38,197 nucleotides of DNA from an uncultured Caryophanales bacterium (GCA_948442255.1 CAOJRT010000014.1:1-38197); one strand, 5' to 3'. Shown: positions 1-8,243, counted from the stretch's first letter. The notes: generated by a model not told the origin, from the sequence alone. Numbers and translations are program-made.

Positions 1-10
1 AATCAATAGA

Positions 11-37
11 AAACCCATAGAAAAAATCTATGGGTTT
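11..37. terminator. Hairpin, probable terminator of an upstream gene
   Basis: A perfect 11-bp stem (11-21 with 27-37) closes a 5-nt A loop. The U-tract on the + side is poor (GTTTGTCT), so it may serve a gene ending just left of the window on either strand. No gene is visible in 1-90. Confidence 0.5.
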
Positions 38-92
38 GTCTACACTCTGAAAAAATAAAAATCTTTTTATTTTTTTTTCGTCTAAAATACTA

Positions 93-98
93 TATAAT
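93..98 (+). promoter_or_regulatory. -10 box (TATAAT) of the first operon
   Basis: TATAAT lies 23 nt before the ATG at 121 and just upstream of the Shine-Dalgarno AGGTGAG (110-116). No good -35 is visible; the upstream stretch is T-rich. The implied 5' leader is very short, as at many genes here. Confidence 0.5.
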
Positions 99-120
99 AA
101 AGATATGGTAGGTGAGCAAG

Positions 121-1347
121 ATGAAAAAAATAATAAAATGCTTATTCCTAATATTTGCTTTATTCTTTCTTATAAAGGTGCAAGCCGAAATAGTTACTTA
201 TGAAAAAACATTCCCTTTTGCAAATGTGAAGACGATTATCGCCGAACCATCCTTTAATATTTTATTACAGGAACGGGAAAACCTCACTCTTTTAAAGACG
301 GACTTATTAGGCAACATTCTTGTTTCTAAAACATATGTAGGCATAGCAAACGCCAATATTATAAAACAAAATAATAACTATCTTTTAGTGGGAAAACAAA
401 ATAATCACCTACAAATCTATGTGATCGATGAGTATTTGCGCACGATAAATACGATTGAAACGACACATATCCTACCAACAGGGGACTTACATCTTTATAA
501 AGATAAAAAAGAGATTTATATTCTATGTATAAACAATAAAAACTTAGCGTCAAATAGCGTCTATAAAATAAACGAAGATTTTTCTTGGCAAGAAACTTCT
601 TTTAGTGCAATAGAGAATATAAAAGAGATTATAAAAAAGGACTATCCTCTTTTAGAAGAAAATGTAACGAAGAAAGAAACAGGCATTGCCTTATATGAAT
701 CGTCTACCTATAAAGAAAATACGACTATATTAGTAGGAAGTATAAATAATAAAGGATTACTCACCTTAAAAGATGATGATAAAACAATCGATATCGAAGA
801 TGAGGCATATACAAAGTATCTTTATACGACTATTTTAAATGATTCTATCTTAGTTCTAGCAACAAACGGAGAACAAAATGCCTTGTTCGTTTTCGATCTT
901 ACAGGTGAAAAAAAAGAAGAATATAAACAAGAAGAAAATCTAACTACCTCTTCTATCATAAAAGGGCAACAAAAAATATATATAACAACAGAGAATAGTG
1001 TTATAACTTATAATTATGAAACGATACTAAACAAAGAAGAAAATCTCTATGGAACCCTAACTATTGAAGGGAAGCTAAAACCTTACGAAAAAATAAAGTA
1101 CCAAATAGAACCAAACTCTGGTTATAAAATAAAAGAAGTGCTTTTAAAAAATGACCAAGGTGACCTATTAGAAGTGAAAGAGGAATCATTTGTTTTGCCT
1201 AATACAAATGCCTATCTTTCTGTTACCTACGAAGCAGAAGTAGAAAATCCAAATACCGCTGACCCAATCTTACTAATCTTCCTAGGTATATTCCTTCTAC
1301 TAGGCATCTTAATAAAACTATATAAAAAATGGAATTGGTTAAAATAA
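121..1347 (+). CDS. Secreted protein with C-terminal membrane tail, unknown function
   Basis: A 408-residue protein of unknown function. The ATG at 121 is chosen over an in-frame GTG at 112 because the AGGTGAG ribosome site overlaps that GTG. The N-terminus is a classical signal peptide (KK, then a hydrophobic core, then VQA at about residue 22). The middle is beta-rich, with propeller-like runs of short strands, but no family is recognised. Residues about 320-375 (from YGTLTIEG to SVTYEA) resemble the bacterial Flg_new/InlB-B type repeat often found in surface proteins. The C-terminus is NPNTAD, then a hydrophobic helix, then KKW, which looks like a cell-wall sorting or membrane-retention tail. 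It is first in an operon, 18 nt ahead of the next gene. Surface location is well supported; function is not. Confidence 0.8.
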   Translation: MKKIIKCLFLIFALFFLIKVQAEIVTYEKTFPFANVKTIIAEPSFNILLQERENLTLLKTDLLGNILVSKTYVGIANANIIKQNNNYLLVGKQNNHLQIYVIDEYLRTINTIETTHILPTGDLHLYKDKKEIYILCINNKNLASNSVYKINEDFSWQETSFSAIENIKEIIKKDYPLLEENVTKKETGIALYESSTYKENTTILVGSINNKGLLTLKDDDKTIDIEDEAYTKYLYTTILNDSILVLATNGEQNALFVFDLTGEKKEEYKQEENLTTSSIIKGQQKIYITTENSVITYNYETILNKEENLYGTLTIEGKLKPYEKIKYQIEPNSGYKIKEVLLKNDQGDLLEVKEESFVLPNTNAYLSVTYEAEVENPNTADPILLIFLGIFLLLGILIKLYKKWNWLK

Positions 1348-1365
1348 TAGAAAGAGGAAAAGTGA

Positions 1366-2733
1366 ATGCAAAACGAAAATAATTATGGACAAGAAGATAA
1401 TCTAGAGATGAACAAAGAAAAAGAAGAGGTAAAACCGATTATTGAGATACCACAAGCGTATTACGACAAATTAAAGCAAGAACAATTGGAAAAAGAAAGA
1501 ATCGAAAAAGAAAAAGAAGAACAAATAAAGCGAGAGAAAGAATTAAAAAACAACAATTCGTCCTTACTAGGAAAAATACTATTGAATATGGTAGTGATTT
1601 TTGGAAGTCTTTATGGAGCTGTAAATAAAAATCCTTATCTTTTAGCTATTATTCCAGCTTATATTCTTATTCTATCTATCTTTTTTGCGGTGAAAAAAAA
1701 TAAGAAAAGTGATTTTGCTATATCCATTCTTTTAGGAGGTATTCTTCTTGCTATCCTATGTTTCCTAGTTTGCCTAGTAAATGAAGATACCGCTGATTTA
1801 TGGATGTATTTCACAGTAGCTTCAATTGCCTCAGGATTTATCGGCTTGATAACCGCAAATGTTCTTACTTGGTTTATCACGGAGAGAAAAAATATAAAAG
1901 CACTGCAAACCATGGGATTCTTCCTTTATTTTGTGCTATTAGTCGGAATCCCTTATGCTGTATATAAAAAATTCCCAGAAGAATTTACAAAAATTGTTTT
2001 TCGTAGTCAAAGTGAAGTGAAAGCAGAAACACAACAGGAATTTATTGAAAAAACTTTGAAAAATCGTTATGGAGAAAAATTCACCTGTAATGAAGGAAAA
2101 AATGCTTTTTTAGAAGGCTCAACTATATACGGAAATAATAAACAATTAATCAATTTACGAACTTGTACTAATGAACAAGGAACGGAGATTAATGTGCAAA
2201 CTACAGAATATGACAAAGCAAAAGTTTTATATGTTGTAACAGATGATTATATGGAAATTCGCTATTTAAAGACATTCAAAGAAACTTTAGAAAGAAATTT
2301 AAAAACACAAGCAAGAGCCAATGTCTCTGTAAGATTATATCCTGAAACACAGTGTAACTTTGTTGGTGATTGTGCTGATTGTGAGGCATACTATGCTTAT
2401 AGAAAAGAACTAGATAGCCAAAAGTTATACGAATATTCCAGTAAATTGAATTTAGAAAATTATCTTAAATATACAAATGCTACTGATTTTGTTAATGAAT
2501 ACCAATTTAAATATATCATTAATGTCATTGGCTCCTTTGGAGGAATCATGTCTACTGAATATGATGAAATAGTTGATAATATTCTTGCTTCGTTAAATGA
2601 TGCTGGGCTGAAAAACACATATGGCTATGAAATCACTTTAAAAAATAGCAATGAATTAAATAAAATTGTATACAAAGTAACAGGGGATACAAATGAAGAA
2701 AAAAAATTTAAAGACCCAATAATGGTGGAATAA
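1366..2733 (+). CDS. Multi-pass membrane protein with cysteine-containing C-terminal domain
   Basis: A 455-residue protein of unknown function. Residues 1-65 are highly charged (K/E runs, probably coiled coil) and presumably cytoplasmic. Residues about 68-200 hold roughly five hydrophobic helices. From about 205 to the end there is one soluble domain containing several cysteines (FTC, RTC, TQC, DCADC), suggesting disulfides in an extracytoplasmic domain. The start follows an AGAGG site at 1353-1357. It is the second gene of a three-gene unit and its stop lies one base before the next start, so the next gene is probably translationally coupled. No catalytic motif is recognised. Confidence 0.75.
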   Translation: MQNENNYGQEDNLEMNKEKEEVKPIIEIPQAYYDKLKQEQLEKERIEKEKEEQIKREKELKNNNSSLLGKILLNMVVIFGSLYGAVNKNPYLLAIIPAYILILSIFFAVKKNKKSDFAISILLGGILLAILCFLVCLVNEDTADLWMYFTVASIASGFIGLITANVLTWFITERKNIKALQTMGFFLYFVLLVGIPYAVYKKFPEEFTKIVFRSQSEVKAETQQEFIEKTLKNRYGEKFTCNEGKNAFLEGSTIYGNNKQLINLRTCTNEQGTEINVQTTEYDKAKVLYVVTDDYMEIRYLKTFKETLERNLKTQARANVSVRLYPETQCNFVGDCADCEAYYAYRKELDSQKLYEYSSKLNLENYLKYTNATDFVNEYQFKYIINVIGSFGGIMSTEYDEIVDNILASLNDAGLKNTYGYEITLKNSNELNKIVYKVTGDTNEEKKFKDPIMVE

Positions 2734-2734
2734 A

Positions 2735-3199
2735 ATGAAAATAGTTACAATAACGCAAGAAAATCGTTACTTAAAAGAAATCCTTCATCATTATTATAAC
2801 TGGTGGGGAGAAGAACTAAAAAAAAGTTTTTCGGAAATACATCGATATTATACGAAGAGTTTAAAAGAAGAAACTCTTCCTACTATTAGAGCCTTAATTT
2901 TAAATGATACTTTAATAGGAATGTATGAAATAGATACCAAAAATAATATAGAAGAGTGTTCTTATGAACCTTATTTAGCGAATGTCTATATAAAGGAAGA
3001 ATATCGTGGCCAAGGATTTAGCAAGTATTTAATTGAAGATGCTATCTTCTATGCTAGAAAAAACAAAATAGATACGCTGTATTTACATTCTCGTATCGAA
3101 AACCTTTATGAGCGCTATGGCTTCCAAATGATAAAACAAGTAAAAACAAAATATGGAAAAAAAAGAATATTTGCTAAAAAAATAAACTCCACAGAGTAG
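2735..3199 (+). CDS. GNAT-family N-acetyltransferase
   Basis: A 154-residue acetyltransferase of the GNAT superfamily, which transfers an acetyl group from acetyl-CoA to an amine. The acetyl-CoA loop is clear: strand LANVYI, then EEYRGQGFSKYLIEDAI (about residues 88-107, R-G-Q-G-F-S), followed by the typical ...LYERYGFQMI ending. The length is normal for a single-domain GNAT. The substrate cannot be read from sequence. It starts one base after the preceding stop with a GGTGG site inside that gene, so it is the last gene of the operon. Its TAG stop sits in the loop of a bidirectional terminator. Confidence 0.85.
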   Translation: MKIVTITQENRYLKEILHHYYNWWGEELKKSFSEIHRYYTKSLKEETLPTIRALILNDTLIGMYEIDTKNNIEECSYEPYLANVYIKEEYRGQGFSKYLIEDAIFYARKNKIDTLYLHSRIENLYERYGFQMIKQVKTKYGKKRIFAKKINSTE

Positions 3200-3207
3200 T
3201 GGAGTTT
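3184..3207. terminator. Bidirectional intrinsic terminator
   Basis: A 9-bp stem (3184-3192 with 3199-3207) closes a 6-nt loop. It is followed by TTTTAATG on the + side, and on the minus strand by TTATTTTTTTAG. It serves both the GNAT gene and the converging gerB gene; the GNAT stop codon is in the loop. Confidence 0.85.
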
Positions 3208-4169
3208 TAATGTCTTTTCTTTTTTTGCCATTTTCCCAATAGAGCAAAAAAGAGAAGAGTAAAATTAAAATAGCTAAAATACTTTTTGATAAGTAAAATA
3301 TTTTCATATCGTTTATTAAAAAACAACTCAATCCCAATAATAAGGGTGATAATAATAAGAGCAAACCAGTATTTATTTGTATTATCTTTAATAGCTTTAA
3401 TACAAACAAAACTCCCTACTACTATATCGGCAATCCATTCCATAACCAAAATATTTTCAACGTTGGTTACAAAAGAGGAAAAATCGATTTTCTTTAATAT
3501 TAAGTATTCAGGAAAACGCACCATGCTCGCAAATTCATAACCATAAATAGTAAGAATAAAAAACATAATAAGAATGACTGTAAAAGAACCTAAAAGGTAG
3601 CCTTTTCCAATGTCTTTAAAAGTTAAATCCCCTTTATAATTAATTAATAAGAGATTGGGAACTAAAGAAGCACCGGCAAATGCAATTATGCCCTCAACAA
3701 ATTGAAGAAAGTTGGTGTTGAAAAGAGGAAATAGATTGTCCAATTTTACTAGATATATTAATGCGATCGTTGCTAATACTGTTATAAAAAAGGAAATAGG
3801 AAATACAATTTCACCCACTCGAGCAATCACTTTAACTTCTTTAAAAGCAGCATAAAGTAAGGTTACCATAAATGCAATCATGATAAACATAGTAGAGGAT
3901 TTCTGTAAAAGATAGGTACTAGTAAGTGTCGTTGTCGAAATTGTAACCATAATTAAATTAGCAATAGCAATAAGAAGGATGCTCTTTTTAGAGATACTTC
4001 CTTTTCTATAAAATAAATAGAGTAAAAAATACCCAAGCAACATACCTAAAAAAGAAGTAATAAGCAAGTTGTTTTTACTAGTCCCTATTAATAAGCTAAA
4101 CCCTCCCCCTAAAAAGACGATACGCGTTAAAAAGAAACTTAAACTAATATATTGTTTTTTATTAATCAT
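3207..4169 (-). CDS. gerB: Spore germination receptor permease subunit (GerAB/GerB family)
   Basis: A 320-residue integral membrane protein of the endospore germination permease family (GerAB-like, APC superfamily). In characterised spore formers the B subunit binds the germinant in the inner spore membrane. About ten hydrophobic segments span nearly the whole sequence. The N-terminal ISLSFFLTRIVFLGGGFSLL block and the EYLILKKIDFSSFV...ILVMEW region fit the family. It is somewhat shorter than the usual 360-370 residues. Its start lies inside the 3' end of gerC (8-nt overlap), so the two are translationally coupled. The operon order A-C-B differs from the common A-B-C order. The germinant is unknown. 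Confidence 0.85.
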   Translation of the reverse strand: MINKKQYISLSFFLTRIVFLGGGFSLLIGTSKNNLLITSFLGMLLGYFLLYLFYRKGSISKKSILLIAIANLIMVTISTTTLTSTYLLQKSSTMFIMIAFMVTLLYAAFKEVKVIARVGEIVFPISFFITVLATIALIYLVKLDNLFPLFNTNFLQFVEGIIAFAGASLVPNLLLINYKGDLTFKDIGKGYLLGSFTVILIMFFILTIYGYEFASMVRFPEYLILKKIDFSSFVTNVENILVMEWIADIVVGSFVCIKAIKDNTNKYWFALIIITLIIGIELFFNKRYENILLIKKYFSYFNFTLLFFALLGKWQKKKRH

Positions 4170-5187
4170 GAATCACCTCATAGATAGATCCGTTTTTAGA
4201 TAGTACAATATCGACTTGTACCTCATAAGGAACATTATCTTTTTCTTCTCTATATTTTTTATAATATTTATCTTTAATACCAGTTAAATCAGAATCATTA
4301 CTTAACGTTTCTTCTAAGAACTCTTCCACTTCTTCTTTTATTTGTTTGTTCATTACTTCTTTAACTTCATCATAACTTTTATATTTTTCTAAATCAATGG
4401 AAGAACTAACGGCTTTAACACTTCCTCTTCCTGATACTTTAATTATGACTTTATCTTTCTTAACCTCATAATCTACTTTCTTCTTATACATATTGAGCAC
4501 AGTCTCATCGCGTAGAAAATCAATATCTGTTTTATTTAAATAAAGAAAATTAAATATTTTGGCATCTATAACATCTTTCATTTGATCTTCATGAAAGTAG
4601 GCGATTTGATGTAAAGTAACCTTATCGTCTTCTTCCATCTCTATATAAGGAAGACCAATATCTTTCCTTTGGTTTAATATAGTACTTACAATAATATCAA
4701 TATTATTCAAATCGGCCCTATCAAGATTAGAAGAAATAAGATCGACAATGTAATTACTAACGGTATCATCTTCCACTTTCATGTTAATAAGCGCCTCAGA
4801 ATCTTCTGTTATAACAGTATAAAATGTAGTACTCATTTTTACATTTCTCAACATGTAATCAACAACATCACCAATTCCGCTCTTAGCTACTTCTTCACTA
4901 ATAATTAACAAATGCACATGTTTAAAGTAAGCCTCTTTATCAGAGTCTTTGATCGCTTCGTTAAAAGCCAAAGCAAGATTACTATCTTTGGCTGAAATCA
5001 CTTTTGAGGTGACTTCACTACTATTATCACTTGCTTCATTCTTGATGATTTCAAAACTAACTACATATTCCCCATCTTCATATCCAATAGCGATACCATT
5101 AATGATGTTGATATCACTTAGTTCTTGATAATCAGAACACCCAGTAAAGAAAAACAAACAGAGTAGAAACAAAAATACTTTCTTCAT
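4162..5187 (-). CDS. gerC: Spore germination lipoprotein (GerAC/Ger(x)C family)
   Basis: A 341-residue lipoprotein subunit of a germinant receptor, which sits on the outer leaflet of the inner spore membrane and is needed for receptor function. It has a type II signal peptide with lipobox FTGC (Cys at about 16). The LSDINIINGIAIGYEDGEYVV block follows directly, typical of Ger(x)C proteins. The rest fits the family's three-domain alpha/beta layout and ends near the usual length. Its ATG overlaps the gerA stop in an ATGA arrangement, giving tight coupling. That same TGA is evidence that TGA is a real stop in this genome. Confidence 0.88.
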   Translation of the reverse strand: MKKVFLFLLCLFFFTGCSDYQELSDINIINGIAIGYEDGEYVVSFEIIKNEASDNSSEVTSKVISAKDSNLALAFNEAIKDSDKEAYFKHVHLLIISEEVAKSGIGDVVDYMLRNVKMSTTFYTVITEDSEALINMKVEDDTVSNYIVDLISSNLDRADLNNIDIIVSTILNQRKDIGLPYIEMEEDDKVTLHQIAYFHEDQMKDVIDAKIFNFLYLNKTDIDFLRDETVLNMYKKKVDYEVKKDKVIIKVSGRGSVKAVSSSIDLEKYKSYDEVKEVMNKQIKEEVEEFLEETLSNDSDLTGIKDKYYKKYREEKDNVPYEVQVDIVLSKNGSIYEVIHD

Positions 5188-6554
5188 AGTTTTCCCTCCT
5201 GTTTTAATAAGTTTTTTTCTTTTTGACTTTCTTTTGGTTTCTTTAATAGACTTTTAAAAAAGTATTTAGAAGAAAAAGGAGCTACTGGGTACAAATAAGG
5301 CTGTGATAATGTTTTCATATTAGCAAGATGTAATAGTAAAATAAAACACCCTAAAAGAAAACCATATAAACCTAAGATGGTAGAACAGAGAAGTAAAATC
5401 AAACGATAATAGCGAATACCATCAATTAAATTGCCACTATTGAAAACCAAAGCTGAAATAAAGGTAATTCCAATAATAATAATCATGATTGGACTAACAA
5501 CATTTGCTGATACCGCAGTCTCCCCTAAAATTAGTGCTCCTAAAATCGAAATAGAACTTCCATAACTATTCGGGAATCGAATATCACTCTCCCTAAGAAC
5601 CGAGCAAACAGATATCATAAATAAGGCTTCTATAGCGGAAGGAAAAGGAACTCCTAGACGAGCTGCTTGAAAAGAAAGCAAGAGATTTAAAGGAATTGTC
5701 TCTGGATTATAATTTATAATCGAAATATATAAACCAGGTAATACAATTGTGATAATTAAACAAAGAAAACGTAAAACTTTTAAAAAATTAGCGTTTGTTG
5801 CTTTTACATATAAATCTCCTTGTGGATTAATGAAATCAGCAAAGTAAGCAGGAAGAATAAAAGCAAAAGGGGAATTGTCGGCAATAATAACAACTTTTCC
5901 AGCAAACAAAGCGGTACTTACCTTATCAGGACGCTCTGTTTTTAAGGCAGTAGGCATTGGAGAATTCGTTGCTTCTAAATATCCTTGTAAAGATTCGATT
6001 TCTATTAAACTATCCATAGAAATATGATTGAGTAATTTTTGTGCTTCCTGTATATAAGTAGGGTTAGCAGTACCTTCAATATAAAGAAGTGAAACCTGTG
6101 TTTGACTTTTCTTCCCGATTGTAAAGTTTTCATTAACTAAGTTTTCACTACGTACTCTTCTTTTTATTAATCCTAAATTTGTTTGAATACTCTCATTAAA
6201 GGCATCTTTAGGACCATTGATGGAAGGTTCTACTGTTGGTGGAGCAATCGCACGATATAAGTCAGCTTTGACCTCACAAACTAACATAGTTTTTTTGTCA
6301 TAGCATAAAGCATACCCGTTCATAAGATAAAAGGAGGCTTGTTCTATGTCATCTAAAAAAACGACACTTGGACCACTAATAACATCACGTAAAAATAAAT
6401 AGTTCTTTTTTAAAGGGACATTTTTTAAAATATATTCATTTATTTTATCACTACTACATAGACTTTCTAAATAAACAACATTCATTTTACCAATTTTTTT
6501 ATGTTTTAAATCACTTGTTTGATGAAATGTCTTCTTTAGTTTTTCGTATATCAT
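5184..6554 (-). CDS. gerA: Spore germination receptor subunit GerA
   Basis: A 456-residue GerA-family protein (Pfam GerA), the A subunit of an inner-spore-membrane germinant receptor. I start at the ATG at 6554 (MIYEKLKK), which has a GGTG site 5 nt upstream; the frame is open another 49 codons but these look non-coding. A soluble N-terminal domain (residues 1-250, with DVISGPSVVFLDD) precedes about five membrane helices. The family block EALFMISVCSVLRESDIRFP and then SILGALILGETAVSANVVSP is unmistakable. The minus-strand sequence AATACTA (6569-6575) resembles a sigma-G -10, but the nearest TGAATT is only 13 nt away, so I do not call a promoter. It is divergent from the TasA-like gene. Confidence 0.92.
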   Translation of the reverse strand: MIYEKLKKTFHQTSDLKHKKIGKMNVVYLESLCSSDKINEYILKNVPLKKNYLFLRDVISGPSVVFLDDIEQASFYLMNGYALCYDKKTMLVCEVKADLYRAIAPPTVEPSINGPKDAFNESIQTNLGLIKRRVRSENLVNENFTIGKKSQTQVSLLYIEGTANPTYIQEAQKLLNHISMDSLIEIESLQGYLEATNSPMPTALKTERPDKVSTALFAGKVVIIADNSPFAFILPAYFADFINPQGDLYVKATNANFLKVLRFLCLIITIVLPGLYISIINYNPETIPLNLLLSFQAARLGVPFPSAIEALFMISVCSVLRESDIRFPNSYGSSISILGALILGETAVSANVVSPIMIIIIGITFISALVFNSGNLIDGIRYYRLILLLCSTILGLYGFLLGCFILLLHLANMKTLSQPYLYPVAPFSSKYFFKSLLKKPKESQKEKNLLKQEGKL

Positions 6555-6628
6555 ATAATCACCACTAGTAGTATTACCAAGAAAAGGAAATTCATAATAG
6601 AAAATATAAAATTTTAAAAGAAAAGAGA

Positions 6629-6657
6629 TTGACAAAGATATTTTTAGAGAGTAAAAT
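6629..6657 (+). promoter_or_regulatory. Strong sigma-A type promoter of the TasA/SipW locus
   Basis: A perfect -35 TTGACA (6629-6634), an exact 17-nt spacer and -10 TAAAAT (6652-6657). The expected start of transcription is about 6664, giving a 47-nt leader. This is the best consensus promoter in the window. Confidence 0.85.
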
Positions 6658-6673
6658 TGAATTAGTAAAATAA

Positions 6674-6710
6674 GAGAGGAGTAGGTAGATTTATCTACCA
6701 TAGAAGTAAG
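6674..6710 (+). promoter_or_regulatory. Distant Shine-Dalgarno with hairpin before the start codon
   Basis: A strong ribosome site AGAGAGGAG (6674-6682) lies 28 nt before the only in-frame ATG (6711), too far for normal use. Between them GGTAGA (6684-6689) and TCTACC (6694-6699) form a 6-bp stem with a 4-nt loop. If folded, the effective distance drops to about 12 nt. The local site AGAAG (6702-6706) is weak. Folding could therefore set translation efficiency. Confidence 0.55.
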
Positions 6711-7268
6711 ATGAAAACAAAAAAAGAAGAAAATAGAAACACTAAAGGAAGAGTAGTTGTTATCTTAGCTTTATTACTATTATTAGTAGTTGGAACATCA
6801 GTAGCTTATGCAGCCCTAACACAAACGTTAACAGCAAGAGGTTCTACAAGAGTAACGAAGCCTGAATGGAAAATCGAGTTTGCAAACGCAACAACGACAG
6901 CAGGAAGTATTGCTTGTACACCAACAATTAATGCAGACAAAACAGCTGTTACCTATAATCCAACACTTACAAACCCTGGGGATTATTGTGAATTTACAGT
7001 AGATGTAGTAAACAATGGTACAATACCTGCAAAGTTAAGCGCAGATCCAGTTTTGTCATCAGTTGATACAGCAACACATCCATACTTAATCTATACAGCA
7101 ACATATAATGATGGCTCAGCTATTAGAGCAAATGATGCTTTAGCTGTAAATGCAACAAAAACTGTTAAAATCAGAGTTGAATTTAAAAAAGATATTACAG
7201 CAGAACAATTACCATCAACAAGTGATTCATTAGACCTTTCATTTTCTATGAACTATATTCAATCTTAA
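6711..7268 (+). CDS. TasA/camelysin-like secreted protein with SipW-type signal peptide
   Basis: A 185-residue exported protein of the TasA/camelysin (SipW-dependent) type. TasA proteins of Bacillus build extracellular fibres after SipW processing. The signal peptide has KK..KGR, then VVVILALLLLLVVGTSVAYAA (about residues 14-35), whose VGTSVAYA matches the SipW-dependent pattern. The mature part is a single jelly-roll-like domain with NPGDYCEFTVDVVNNGTIPAKL and LAVNATKTVKIRVEF, typical of the family. It has two Cys (SIAC, DYC) that could form a disulfide. The downstream paralogue shares most of these blocks, and a SipW-type peptidase follows two genes later. Fibre formation is inference. Confidence 0.82.
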   Translation: MKTKKEENRNTKGRVVVILALLLLLVVGTSVAYAALTQTLTARGSTRVTKPEWKIEFANATTTAGSIACTPTINADKTAVTYNPTLTNPGDYCEFTVDVVNNGTIPAKLSADPVLSSVDTATHPYLIYTATYNDGSAIRANDALAVNATKTVKIRVEFKKDITAEQLPSTSDSLDLSFSMNYIQS

Positions 7269-7278
7269 TGAAAAAATT

Positions 7279-7307
7279 ATAAATGGAAGCTATACACTTC
7301 CATTTAT
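7279..7307 (+). terminator. Stem-loop after the first TasA-like gene (weak terminator)
   Basis: An 11-bp stem (7279-7289 with 7297-7307) has a 7-nt loop but is followed only by TTGTCTTAAAA, a poor U-tract. It is more likely a partial terminator or mRNA-stabilising stem that raises expression of the first gene over the rest of the operon. Confidence 0.5.
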
Positions 7308-7327
7308 TGTCTTAAAAGAGGAGAAAT

Positions 7328-7357
7328 ATGTTAGAAAAAAGAAGTAGGAGGTTTTAA
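7328..7357 (+). CDS. Nine-residue leader ORF overlapping the next ribosome site
   Basis: ATG at 7328 follows a good site (AAGAGGAG, about 7316-7323) and encodes MLEKRSRRF, then TAA at 7355-7357. The stop is one base before the ATG of the next gene. The leader's AGG-AGG codons are themselves part of the TAGGAGGT Shine-Dalgarno (7345-7352) of that gene. Ribosomes on this ORF would cover or expose that site, so translational coupling or arginine-dependent control is possible. That it is translated is inference. Confidence 0.45.
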   Translation: MLEKRSRRF

Positions 7358-7358
7358 T

Positions 7359-8243
7359 ATGAATGAATATAACGAAAACAACCAAATAAAAGAAGATATG
7401 ATTACAAATCAAGATCTTCCTGAACAAAGAGGCTTAAATCAAATGAATGCAAGAGGAATTGTACAACCAGAAAAAAAGGAAGAGAAAAAAGACGAAAATA
7501 AAGGCAATACATTAGTAAAAGTATTAATTTTGATTATTATAATACTGCTTTTATTGAATGCATGCAGTATATATCATTTCAAAAAAGAAATTAATCATAT
7601 AGAAGAAAATTGTGAAGCAACATGTAGAAGCAAGTATCAGGTGCCAGGAGATGCAGATAAAGATATAACATCACCAGATGGTTGCAGAAACCCTGATGAC
7701 AACAATAAGGACGATGATGACGGAAATTCTAAGGACGACAACAACAATAAGGACGATGACTACAACAACAATCCAGATGATAATAGAAATCCCAATGGAA
7801 ATGGAAATGGAAATGGAAAACCACAAGTCGATAATCGTGTTTTTAAGGTAAAATTTGCTAATCCAAGAGTTAAAGAGGGGAGCATGCAAGGAAACATTAA
7901 TATAAGCGATGGCTCTACAGCCCTTTCATTTAATAGCGAATTAAATATCCCTGGAGATTACTTTACTTTCTATGTGGATGTTGTAAATACAGGCGAAGTA
8001 AATGCTAAAATTGGTGGTTACCCAGTAAAAAGTAGCTTAACGCCTGACCAAAGTCGTTATTTAGCTTACGAAGTGCGTTATGCAGACGGAAGTGAAGTGA
8101 GAGAAAATGATACTTTAGCAGTTGGAGAGACAAAAACATTAGAGTTTAAAATAGAATTTATGCGTGAAATCACTGTAGATGATTTGCCAAAACAAGAGGA
8201 AACAATTAATTTCACATATGAACTAACTTATGTAGAGAAATAA
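7359..8243 (+). CDS. Membrane-anchored TasA/camelysin-like protein with Asn/Asp-rich linker
   Basis: A 294-residue paralogue of the upstream TasA-like protein, built differently. Residues 1-47 are charged and cytoplasmic. About 48-68 is a transmembrane helix without a cleavable signal. A short cysteine-bearing stalk follows (NAC, ENC, ATC, DGC), then an Asn/Asp/Gly-rich spacer of about 50 residues. From about 152 to the end is a TasA-like domain (FKVKFANPRV, IPGDYFTFYVDVVNTGEVNAKI, LAVGETKTLEFKIEF). It could be a surface anchor or nucleator for fibres made by the first protein, as minor subunits are in other SipW loci; that is inference. The start has an excellent TAGGAGGT site. Confidence 0.8.
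   Translation: MNEYNENNQIKEDMITNQDLPEQRGLNQMNARGIVQPEKKEEKKDENKGNTLVKVLILIIIILLLLNACSIYHFKKEINHIEENCEATCRSKYQVPGDADKDITSPDGCRNPDDNNKDDDDGNSKDDNNNKDDDYNNNPDDNRNPNGNGNGNGKPQVDNRVFKVKFANPRVKEGSMQGNINISDGSTALSFNSELNIPGDYFTFYVDVVNTGEVNAKIGGYPVKSSLTPDQSRYLAYEVRYADGSEVRENDTLAVGETKTLEFKIEFMREITVDDLPKQEETINFTYELTYVEK

Noticed and set aside
6555-6701. Longer GerA N-terminus from 6701
   Set aside because: The extra 49 codons have no ribosome site and overlap the divergent promoter; GerA family proteins begin near MIYEKLKK.
7671-7889. Minus-strand Ile/Val-rich ORF opposite the Asn/Asp linker
   Set aside because: Complement of the low-complexity linker codons; no start signals.
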